A DNA stretch of 12,092 nt. Source: Lachnospiraceae bacterium UBA3386. GTDB taxonomy: Bacteria; Bacillota; Clostridia; Lachnospirales; Lachnospiraceae. The position numbers and the translations under genes were made by a program. The notes under the pieces were generated by a model. That model had not been told where the DNA came from. It searched no databases and saw nothing but the letters and a program-made list of their open reading frames with translations. The stretch is from the NCBI GenBank assembly GCA_002358875.1, contig DEPS01000189.1, positions 19,935 to 32,026 on the forward strand, written 5' to 3'. Positions 1 to 6,427 of the stretch are shown one piece after another (position 1 is the stretch's first letter; each line of letters opens with the position of its first letter).

Positions 1-549
1 ATCGGCGACCAGATCGCCCAGCTCGAAGCAGCCGGCGAAGTCGACCGCTTCATCTTCGGCTTCGAGGAGAGCTACGGCTACCTGGCAGGCCCTTATGTCC
101 GCGACAAGGACGCCATCATCGGCTCCATGCTCATCTGCGAGATGGCCGCCTACTACCGCAGCATCGGCTCCAGCATCAAGCAGCGTCTGGAGGAGATCTA
201 CGCCAAGTACGGCCGCTACCTCAACAAGATCGACACCATGGAATTCCCCGGCCTCTCCGGCATGGATAAGATGGCCGGCATCATGGCCGAACTTCGCGCC
301 AACACCCCCACTGCGATCGGAGACCTCAAGGTCGCTTCCGTGACCGACTACAACAAGCCCGAGGAGACCGGACTTCCCAAGGCTAACGTCCTCTCCTTCG
401 TCCTTGAGGACGGCGCCAAGGTCATGATCCGTCCCTCCGGCACAGAGCCCAAGATCAAGGCTTACTACACAACTCTCGGCAAGGACCTCGCCGCCGCTCA
501 GGCTGAGAAGGACGCCCTGTCCAAGGCTATCAAGCCTGTTTTCTCATAA
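1..549 (+). CDS. Phosphoglucomutase/phosphomannomutase, C-terminal part (5' truncated by window)
   Basis: This is the last 182 codons of an alpha-D-phosphohexomutase, a cytoplasmic enzyme that interconverts hexose 1- and 6-phosphates and so feeds sugar-nucleotide and cell-wall synthesis. The frame is open from base 1, so the start, the phosphoserine loop and the metal loop lie outside the window. Two family signatures are visible. The sugar-binding loop FGFEESYGYLAG sits at visible residues 19-30, followed by VRDKDA. The phosphate-binding loop IRPSGTEPKIKAY lies near residues 143-155 in the C-terminal domain. The stop is TAA at 547-549. Codons are strongly C-ended, more so than in the following genes, which suggests high expression. 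The long-form loop wording fits phosphoglucomutase of the PgcA/PGM2 type better than GlmM, but without the N-terminus the substrate preference is open. Confidence 0.95.
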   Translation: MGDQIAQLEAAGEVDRFIFGFEESYGYLAGPYVRDKDAIIGSMLICEMAAYYRSIGSSIKQRLEEIYAKYGRYLNKIDTMEFPGLSGMDKMAGIMAELRANTPTAIGDLKVASVTDYNKPEETGLPKANVLSFVLEDGAKVMIRPSGTEPKIKAYYTTLGKDLAAAQAEKDALSKAIKPVFS

Positions 550-646
550 GACAGACGCGCCGGACACTCCGGACCGGTAAGGCATTACAGGCCTTATGGC
601 AGATCGATTTTGACGGCTGATCCTGTTAACGCCGGATCATGCCTGC

Positions 647-680
647 AAAAAGCCCCCTCCCGCACGGGAGGGGGCTTTTT
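647..680. terminator. Strong bidirectional intrinsic terminator
   Basis: An A5 run, an 11-base arm GCCCCCTCCCG (652-662), a tight CA turn, the exact complement CGGGAGGGGGC (665-675) and T5 form a symmetric terminator. It lies 98 bases after the mutase stop and is also the first clear terminator downstream (on the - strand) of the MntP-like gene that ends at 819. It can therefore serve both convergent units. The rest of 550-818 holds only weak hairpins and no supportable gene. Confidence 0.93.
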
Positions 681-794
681 CACTGCTTCATATCACGGGT
701 CAAAAGGTGGTTTTACCAGGCCCGCTTCGTCACTTTGGCGGAGCGTATGCTGCCGCCTGACTATTACAATTCACGTTACATGGCCACACACTGG

Positions 795-830
795 CAGACG
801 TGTGAACATATAACAAATTCACACCGTCTG
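795..830. repeat. Long hairpin spanning the stop codon of the MntP-like gene
   Basis: CAGACGTGTGAA (795-806) pairs with TTCACA-C-CGTCTG (818-830), giving 12 base pairs with one bulged C around an 11-base AT-rich loop. The stop codon of the - strand gene (819-821) is inside one arm. No T-run follows on either strand, so it is not a standard intrinsic terminator. It could stabilise the mRNA 3' end. Confidence 0.6.
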
Positions 831-1400
831 CAGCATCTGCAGGGCTATGCTGAGGGCGCAGAGGAAGCCGCCGCCAAGGGCGTAGGCCTTGCCGCTTGGA
901 GCGACTCCATAGGCGCGGCCGCTGATGTATCCGGCCGCCGCGAAGACAGCAGTGATGACAAAGGACGCCGCAAGGACCTGTGAGAGACTGTAACGCAAAA
1001 GGCCGAATCCGATGCCGGCAAAGCAGGCGTAGGCGCACAGGCGCAGGGAGAGGATGGCATCCGTGCGTATATCCACGTTTTCCATGCGGTGCTCCAGAAT
1101 TGTCCTTCCCTGAAATGCCCTGATCAGCATGCGGATGCCGATGGCGGCAAAGATGGCCCCTGCCATGAGGTGGGTCCAGAATACATCCCGTTCTCTCTCC
1201 ATCTCAAGCATCAGGATCCAGCTCCCTATGTTGTGGCCGACAAGGGCTGCCGCAAGTTCCAGTACGCCCCAGATGAAGGCCATCAGGGTCGTTAATTTAT
1301 CGATCCGGACAAGGTTGGCGCCCCGCACAACGACGGTCCCATAGATGCCCATTGCCAGAGCAGCAAAGATCAGAATGATAAAAAGCGTATGTATATTCAT
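819..1400 (-). CDS. Six-helix MntP-like (DUF204-type) membrane protein lacking the metal-site aspartates
   Basis: A 193-residue integral membrane protein with about six helices (roughly 4-25, 36-62, 74-93, 113-133, 138-160 and 168-188), the length and two-halves layout of the MntP manganese-efflux family. Segments line up with E. coli MntP as I recall it: FIWGVLELAAALVG against the GAVETLTPLIG region, GIRMLIRAFQG against GGRMIIEGFRG, and GRAYGV...ALGGGFLCALSIALQML against the GRFIG...LGGLVLIGIGCQIL tail. The aspartates expected in helices 1 and 4 (SMDAFA, SLDAMAVG) are replaced by uncharged residues (FAALAMG, CFAGIG), so manganese export is doubtful. I prefer ATG at 1400, which has GAGG nine bases upstream and lies four bases past the stop of the preceding gene. 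An in-frame ATG at 1415 would add five residues and overlap that gene. Either way the gene is translationally coupled to the giant heptad-repeat gene. The MntP relationship rests on remembered motifs and is moderately sure. Confidence 0.7.
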   Translation of the reverse strand: MNIHTLFIILIFAALAMGIYGTVVVRGANLVRIDKLTTLMAFIWGVLELAAALVGHNIGSWILMLEMERERDVFWTHLMAGAIFAAIGIRMLIRAFQGRTILEHRMENVDIRTDAILSLRLCAYACFAGIGFGLLRYSLSQVLAASFVITAVFAAAGYISGRAYGVAPSGKAYALGGGFLCALSIALQMLQTV

Positions 1401-1404
1401 TTTC

Positions 1405-4400
1405 TCAGTCCTCATCCGCCTCTATGCCGTCGGTCTTGATTATGAATCTTACAGTGCTGTCCGAGTTTTCCGCAGCGCCGCTGAAGGTATTGTAGGAGGC
1501 TGCAGCATCCTTGAGCTCCATGAGGTTTTCATCGAGAGACCTGATATTGGTCCTGTAGATGTCAGCAACTTTTTTGATCCCCTCGTCGCGGACACGGACA
1601 ACAGCGTCGTTGAGTTCGTCGACTCCGTCCAGCATCTCGTTCATTCCGTCTGCAAACTGATCCACGCCGTCCGCGAGCTCGCCCGTTCCGTCGTTGAGCT
1701 CATCGGAATGGCTGCTGAGCTCCGAGGTGCCTTCCGAAAGTTCGTCTGTTCCTTCTTTGATCTCCTTTGCCCCGTCAAGATATTTACTGATTCCGTCCGC
1801 AAGGGTGCTCATTCCTTTTTTCGCTGTCCTGATACCGGTTGAGAGTGTCTTTGCTCCGCCGGAGACAGAGGATGCACCGCCTGTAAGGGTCGGTGAATTC
1901 TTTTTGAGCTCCGAAGCGCCCTTTGACAGATCAGCCGCGCCGTCGCTCACCTTTTCAGCACCCTCTAGATAATCGCCTATGCCCTTTGACAGGGTCGTGA
2001 CGCCGTCGCTGGCGGAAGACGCTCCTTCCGAAAGGGTTTTGGCGCCTTCGGCGATCCCGGACACACCCTTCGTGTATTCACTGACAGCCTCTTTGAGAGC
2101 CACGGCTCCCGTATTCGCTGCCGAAATACCTTCCCCGAGCTTTGTTGTGCCGTTCTGAATATCCGTAACTGCCTTGTTCAGAACGTCGTTTTTCTGCTTT
2201 AATACCTTCAGGGTGCCGTTCAGCGATGAAGGATAAGAACTGTCATCCTCCGCCGGGTCAACATAAAGCGCCGTCCAGAGACTCTCCACACCGCCTGCGA
2301 TAGCAGGAACGCCGCTGTTTTCATCAAGGAGCTGTGTGCCGGCTTCCTTCAGTTTTCTGAGCGATGTCCTGGACTCCTCGCTGCCAAGGGACTGGTTAAG
2401 CCTGGAGAGACCGCCGCTGACGGCATCCGCCTCAGTCCGGATGTTGTCTATTTCGCTTTTCACCTGTGAAAGCTTTTCCACGGCATCCCTGATCTTTTCC
2501 TCCCCGGAATCACCTTCGGAACCTCTCTGTTCCTCGGATCTGACGCTCTCCGCAGCCTTCTCCAGCGCACGGACGTCTGACGAGAGTTCCTTTGTGGAAA
2601 GACCAGAGACCGCGTCTGCCGCCTCTTTGAAGCTCTTTACCTCTTCCTGGATCTCCCCCGCCTTTTTTGCGGCGGCGGAAGCGCTTTCTTCCATCCCTTC
2701 TGCAGACTTCACAACGCCTGAGGCCGCTTTTTCCGCCTTTTCCGCTGCTTCCTTCAGCATTCCGGCAGCATCTTCGACCTTCGATTCAGCCGTCTCAAGC
2801 TTTTTCTCTGCCTCGTCAACGGCGTCTTCGATGTCATCCTGCGCGGAATCCGCCTTTTTTTCAATGGAAAGAATGGTCTTATTGCGGTCTTTTATCACGC
2901 TGTTTGCTTTTTTAATATTGTCGTTTGCCTCATCGAGGCTTTCCTTTAATTCCTTCAGGGCGGAATCTGCCTGTCCGTCAGCCTCTTCGGCGGCCGCCTT
3001 TGCCGCGGCTTTAGCCGCCGCGCTGACGATCTTGTCCTTGTCGATCCCGTCGACGTCGTCAAGCTTGTCTCCGACCGCGTTCTCGATGGCTTCCTCCACG
3101 GCTTCTTTTACAGCCTCTGAAATATCACCCTTGTCGATCCCGCCGCCGTCTTTCGCGCTGACAGTGCTGACTGTGCCGTCTTCCTCGCCGTCCACATCCG
3201 CGTCGGATGCCGCTTTTTTGATCCCGTCAACGGGAGCACTGATCGCCCGGACCGCTTCTTTTGCCTCGCCGATCCTGGAGGCGGCAGACTTTGCTGTTTT
3301 CTGCACATCCTCCTTTGCATCCGAAGCTTCGCTGCCGGCCTTCTTTGCTGCCTCTGCCGCACTCCTGGCTGCTCCCGCAGCCTTATTCGCTTCTTCCTCT
3401 GTATCTTCTGCCGTGCTGATCACGGCCGCCGCCTTTTTGGATGCGGACTGGACCGCGGTCTTTGCGCCGGATGTATCGTCAATAAAATTCTGCGCCAGTT
3501 CCGCCGCGTGCTCTGCCTTCTCCGATACGGCTTCGTTTTTTCCCGATGAATTGTCGGAATCACCCGAAGACGAATTGAGATCACTGATCACCTTACCGAC
3601 CTTATCATCCAGGTCTTCGATATCTGACGAGACCTTTTCGGCGCCGACCGAGAGATTCTTCACATTTTCCTGGACCGTTCCGCTCTGATCGATGAGAGCA
3701 TTTGTCCCCTGTACGTATGCCGGGAGCCCTTTTTGATCATCCATAAGGGCCGCTGCGCCGTCTTTGAGCGCCTTAACGCTGTCTTTTTTCCCGTCCAGTG
3801 CCTCACTGGCAGCAGCCACCGCTTCCGTATAAGCCGAGAGTCCGCCGGCAAATGTATCCAGTCCGCTCTGAACAGCCCTGGCACCCTCCTGAAGGGCCTC
3901 CGTTCCGTCTGCAAGGCTGGTGATCCCGTTGTTTAAATCTTCATTATGACTTCCCAGCTCCTGGGCGCCTGCAGAGAGGTCAGTGGCTCCTGCGGAGATT
4001 TTTTTCGCTCCTTTTTCCAGATCCTTCAGGCCTCCCGTGATGGTTTCATTGTTTTTCGTCAGCTCCCGGGCGCCCCTGGCAAGATCCCCGGCACCCCTGG
4101 CAGCCTTATTGACGCCGTTTGTATAGGTCTTTACACCCTTTTCCAGAGAGTTCGCGCCTTTTGCCAGATCAGTTGCTCCCTGATCCAGCTTCTTTGCGCC
4201 GTCAGTAAGATCATCCATCCCGTCGCTGATGGCGGCGTTGTTGTCCGTGAGCTCCTTTGCGCCGTCCGCCAGCTTCTTTGCGCCTTCATCGACCTTGTCC
4301 ACTCCGTCGGTATAATCGCGGATCCCGTCCGCCAGCTCGCCGACACCGTCGGAGAGCTCTTCGGTACCGTCCTTTGCCTCCCTGACGCCGTCCAGAAGCT

Positions 4401-5448
4401 CGCCTGTCCCGTCCGTAAGCTCATCTCCCGAATCCTCGAGATCGTCCACGGCCTCGTCCATGTCATCAAACGCATCGTCATGGTCCTGATCAAAATCCTC
4501 CTCAACATCCTCATCCATCTGAAAGATGTTAGAGAAGACCATGGTAAGGCAGGTGCTCATTTTGAAATTCGTGGCATCCATCGTGATCTCGACACTGTCC
4601 GGTATGTCCAGCTCGTCGATCCGGTTTTTCACATCCTCGCGGTCCTGACGGTCGCCTTCCTTTTCCTCCTCAGTCCTGTCATCGCTTATGTCCATGTCGC
4701 CGGCTTTGTCGATAATTTCCTTCGCCTGGGTCCTTGTGGTCTTTAAGCTGTCCTCGAGACCGGGAAATGCCATTCCGATGACCATCGTGTTCTTTCCCTC
4801 GGAGATCACGGAGCCGTTATCGATATCGATATTTTCCGCCGTGTCATTGGAAAAAGCCATGCCCGTCACAGCCGCAAAGGGCACATAGACATTTTTGTAT
4901 TTCACATTGTTGGTATAATCAATGTGGATCCTGACCTTTCCGCTCTTCCCCGCCAGATCCTTCGCCGCGATCTCTTTTCCGTCGAGATAGTAGGTGATCT
5001 TCTCCGAGACAGGGGGCTGCTTGGAAGTCTTACCCTGATAAAAAATATCGTTCCCGTCTGCTTTCCAGACGATCCCGTCACCATCCTTTTCTCTGTCAAA
5101 GGTCTCGTCGCCCTTTACGTTCTCTATGTCCGTAAGAGCGGATGAATCCTGGATCACAGCCTTGTTTCCCGGATTTTTAAGCCAGTTCGAGACAATGATA
5201 TCGCGCTGGTTTCCATTCGCGTCCGTAAAAACATAGACAGTTTCCTCCTTCTCCGCATTCCGGGAGATCTGCCCGGCCGCACTGGACATCGCCTTTTCAA
5301 GGGCCTCATTCGCGGAGCCCTCGTCCGTGACCGCCTGAGTGGTTTTGTCCCCTCCGTCAGTATCTGCCGCGGACACAGCCGTCGCGAAAGACCCCGCCGC
5401 CAGGGCAGCTGCCAGTATAAATGCCAGAAACTGTTTCTTCTTTATCAT
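1405..5448 (-). CDS. Giant secreted Leu-x-x-Gly heptad-repeat / coiled-coil protein (YhgE-related architecture)
   Basis: A 1347-residue acidic exported protein. Residues 1-28 are a signal peptide: MIKKK, a hydrophobic core, then cleavage probably after AVSA. Residues about 68-300 form a mixed folded region (VYVFTDANGNQRDIIVSNWL, ITYYLDGKEIAAKDLAGKSG) that I recall in uncharacterised Lachnospiraceae heptad-repeat proteins. Residues 310-340 are an Asp/Glu-rich stretch. Residues 341-600 are a first block of xxxLxxG heptads (LTDGTGELLDG, LADGAKELTD). Residues about 630-1015 are an Ala/Glu/Lys-rich coiled coil. Residues 1085-1290 are a second heptad block. The end is a short VRFIIKTDGIEADED tail. 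There is one cysteine (C300), no LPXTG motif, no lipobox and no transmembrane helix after the signal, unlike YhgE/Pip or EsaA proteins, whose heptads lie between membrane domains. The start is ATG at 5448 with AAGAGG eight bases upstream. A TetR gene lies upstream and an MntP-like gene is coupled downstream. A stalk or cell-wall-spanning role is inference. Confidence 0.85.
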   Translation of the reverse strand: MIKKKQFLAFILAAALAAGSFATAVSAADTDGGDKTTQAVTDEGSANEALEKAMSSAAGQISRNAEKEETVYVFTDANGNQRDIIVSNWLKNPGNKAVIQDSSALTDIENVKGDETFDREKDGDGIVWKADGNDIFYQGKTSKQPPVSEKITYYLDGKEIAAKDLAGKSGKVRIHIDYTNNVKYKNVYVPFAAVTGMAFSNDTAENIDIDNGSVISEGKNTMVIGMAFPGLEDSLKTTRTQAKEIIDKAGDMDISDDRTEEEKEGDRQDREDVKNRIDELDIPDSVEITMDATNFKMSTCLTMVFSNIFQMDEDVEEDFDQDHDDAFDDMDEAVDDLEDSGDELTDGTGELLDGVREAKDGTEELSDGVGELADGIRDYTDGVDKVDEGAKKLADGAKELTDNNAAISDGMDDLTDGAKKLDQGATDLAKGANSLEKGVKTYTNGVNKAARGAGDLARGARELTKNNETITGGLKDLEKGAKKISAGATDLSAGAQELGSHNEDLNNGITSLADGTEALQEGARAVQSGLDTFAGGLSAYTEAVAAASEALDGKKDSVKALKDGAAALMDDQKGLPAYVQGTNALIDQSGTVQENVKNLSVGAEKVSSDIEDLDDKVGKVISDLNSSSGDSDNSSGKNEAVSEKAEHAAELAQNFIDDTSGAKTAVQSASKKAAAVISTAEDTEEEANKAAGAARSAAEAAKKAGSEASDAKEDVQKTAKSAASRIGEAKEAVRAISAPVDGIKKAASDADVDGEEDGTVSTVSAKDGGGIDKGDISEAVKEAVEEAIENAVGDKLDDVDGIDKDKIVSAAAKAAAKAAAEEADGQADSALKELKESLDEANDNIKKANSVIKDRNKTILSIEKKADSAQDDIEDAVDEAEKKLETAESKVEDAAGMLKEAAEKAEKAASGVVKSAEGMEESASAAAKKAGEIQEEVKSFKEAADAVSGLSTKELSSDVRALEKAAESVRSEEQRGSEGDSGEEKIRDAVEKLSQVKSEIDNIRTEADAVSGGLSRLNQSLGSEESRTSLRKLKEAGTQLLDENSGVPAIAGGVESLWTALYVDPAEDDSSYPSSLNGTLKVLKQKNDVLNKAVTDIQNGTTKLGEGISAANTGAVALKEAVSEYTKGVSGIAEGAKTLSEGASSASDGVTTLSKGIGDYLEGAEKVSDGAADLSKGASELKKNSPTLTGGASSVSGGAKTLSTGIRTAKKGMSTLADGISKYLDGAKEIKEGTDELSEGTSELSSHSDELNDGTGELADGVDQFADGMNEMLDGVDELNDAVVRVRDEGIKKVADIYRTNIRSLDENLMELKDAAASYNTFSGAAENSDSTVRFIIKTDGIEADED

Positions 5449-5489
5449 TTTGCCAACCTCTTGTTGTTATATTGTTATCCGGATCCGGC

Positions 5490-5495
5490 AGTATA
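5490..5495 (-). promoter_or_regulatory. Possible -10 box for the heptad-repeat gene
   Basis: On the - strand TATACT lies 42 bases before the ATG at 5448, downstream of the tetR terminator, where a separate promoter would be needed. The best -35 at 17-18 bases is poor (TTAAAG). This is only the best candidate in the stretch. Confidence 0.25.
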
Positions 5496-5571
5496 AGGAA
5501 CTGCTGCTCCATACTTTAATTTCAATGACACACGCCAGTGCATATGTCCCTGTCATCGACTGCTATAATAT

Positions 5572-5604
5572 AAAAAAAGGACCGGATATGAGAATATCCA
5601 ATCC
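5572..5604 (-). terminator. Intrinsic terminator (or attenuator) between tetR-type gene and heptad-repeat gene
   Basis: On the - strand GGATTGGATAT (5604-5594), loop TCTC and ATATCCGGTCC (5589-5579) form an uninterrupted 11-pair stem, including two G-U pairs, followed by seven T (5578-5572). This is a good intrinsic terminator for the TetR-type gene ending at 5696. Because the inverted repeats at 5619-5675 lie upstream of it, it would act as a leader terminator if the heptad-repeat promoter sits there. Confidence 0.75.
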
Positions 5605-5618
5605 AAAATTCATGTTGC

Positions 5619-5636
5619 GTGTCTGTATACAAACAC
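5619..5636. promoter_or_regulatory. 18-bp near-perfect palindrome, candidate TetR-type operator
   Basis: GTGTCTGTATACAAACAC is symmetric about 5627/5628 at eight of nine positions. Size and symmetry fit operators bound by TetR-family dimers, and it lies between the regulator gene and the gene it probably controls. No convincing promoter is resolved on top of it, so the role is inferred. Confidence 0.45.
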
Positions 5637-5654
5637 TTCATTATGTATAATCCT

Positions 5655-5675
5655 ATATCTGTCTTCCACAGATAT
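5655..5675. repeat. Perfect 8-bp inverted repeat with 5-base spacer
   Basis: ATATCTGT (5655-5662), spacer CTTCC and ACAGATAT (5668-5675) form a perfect inverted repeat 18 bases from the neighbouring palindrome. Its half-site shares the TCTGT core of that palindrome. It may be a second regulator site or an RNA hairpin just past the TetR-type stop codon. No T-run follows it. Confidence 0.5.
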
Positions 5676-5695
5676 TCTGTGATCTTCCCCTCCTG

Positions 5696-6259
5696 TCACA
5701 GCTCATCCAGCATCTCCCACATGGACCGGGTCCCGATATACTCATAGATCGTAGCCATCTCCTCAGCCGGTATCGTCATACCGGTCCGGATCCATTCCAG
5801 AACAACATATGTCATCGAATTCGCATAATATTTTGCCAGGTTGTCCGGGATCATCCAGGGATGAGTCTGCTTTCTGCCCTCTGCCCCGCGCTCACGGAAA
5901 ATATCCAGTAAAAGCTCCTGTGCACATTCGTTGACGATATCGGAAAAGGAATTCTGTCCCTCGATCTTTACCGCCCGCATATAAAAGTCCCTGTCCCTAA
6001 GCAGGTTCGAGAAGATCAGGATCAGCGTCTCTCGGTACATATGGTTCGAGATCAGGATTCTTACCGGATCGAGGATCTCCCTGCGCACGATCCAGGAGAG
6101 GAGATCATACTTATCCTGAAAATGATTATAAAAAGTCACACGGATGACGCCTGCACCGTCCGCGATCTGCTTTATCGTGATTTTTTCAAAAGGCATCCTG
6201 GTGACAAGCCCCTTCAGGCTCTGCGCGAACGCCTTCTCTATATCCCTTTTATCCTCCAA
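5696..6259 (-). CDS. TetR/AcrR-family transcriptional regulator
   Basis: A cytoplasmic DNA-binding repressor of about 187 residues, the usual family length. Residues about 5-55 are the TetR_N helix-turn-helix domain: RDIEKAFAQSLKGLV, then ITIKQIADGAGVIRVTFYNHF, then DKYDLL, with the typical T-F-Y-N-H-F recognition helix. The rest is a helical ligand/dimer domain of the Firmicutes YhgD/DhaS-like type (LLRDRDFYMRAVKIEGQNSF, YYANSMTYVVLEWIRTGM). I chose TTG at 6259 because GGAGG (6270-6266) stands six bases upstream. The in-frame GTG at 6265 is adjacent to the same GGAGG with no spacing, and there is no ATG nearby. The regulator probably controls the heptad-repeat gene downstream, as YhgD sits beside YhgE in B. 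subtilis. The ligand is unknown. Confidence 0.88.
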   Translation of the reverse strand: MEDKRDIEKAFAQSLKGLVTRMPFEKITIKQIADGAGVIRVTFYNHFQDKYDLLSWIVRREILDPVRILISNHMYRETLILIFSNLLRDRDFYMRAVKIEGQNSFSDIVNECAQELLLDIFRERGAEGRKQTHPWMIPDNLAKYYANSMTYVVLEWIRTGMTIPAEEMATIYEYIGTRSMWEMLDEL

Positions 6260-6299
6260 GTGCACCCTCCGGTCAGATTCTTACCAAAGCCGCCTTAAA

Positions 6300-6312
6300 A
6301 AAACCAGTAACA
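6300..6312. repeat. 13-bp direct repeat, copy 1
   Basis: AAAACCAGTAACA is identical to 6400-6412, exactly 100 bases away. This copy lies in the leader of the TetR-type gene, downstream of the candidate -10. Confidence 0.6.
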
Positions 6313-6357
6313 GTTCACCAGCGTGCTCCAGATGCTGCGCGCGCCTGAACAGTTTCA

Positions 6358-6363
6358 ATTATA
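6358..6363 (-). promoter_or_regulatory. Candidate -10 box for the TetR-type gene
   Basis: A perfect TATAAT occurs on the - strand about 100 bases before the TTG start, in the AT-rich part of the 6266-6427 intergenic region. No good -35 is found at 16-18 bases. A transcript from here would have a leader of about 90 bases containing a GC-rich imperfect hairpin. Confidence 0.35.
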
Positions 6364-6399
6364 TTCATTTTGCGCCAAAATGCACGAAAAAAATTTTAT

Positions 6400-6412
6400 A
6401 AAACCAGTAACA
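6400..6412. repeat. 13-bp direct repeat, copy 2
   Basis: AAAACCAGTAACA is the second copy, upstream of the candidate TetR-gene promoter and 15 bases past the stop of the DUF1624 gene. On the - strand both copies run into T-rich tracts, but no GC stem precedes either, so they are not clear terminators. Confidence 0.6.
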
Positions 6413-6427
6413 ATATGGAAGTTTACG

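Noticed and set aside
2336..3688. 450-codon open frame on the + strand inside the heptad-repeat gene
   Set aside because: It is exactly antisense to the Ala/Glu/Ser-rich coiled coil and its Ser/Phe/Ala-rich protein is what such codons give on the opposite strand. No ribosome site, no domain.
3946..4746. 266-codon + strand frame rich in Val/Ile/Leu
   Set aside because: Antisense image of the LxxG heptad repeats; the apparent hydrophobicity comes from reverse-complemented Asp/Gly/Leu codons.
5463..5480. lac-operator-like string GGATAACAAT on the - strand before the giant gene
   Set aside because: A ten-base coincidence without symmetry or a LacI-type gene nearby.
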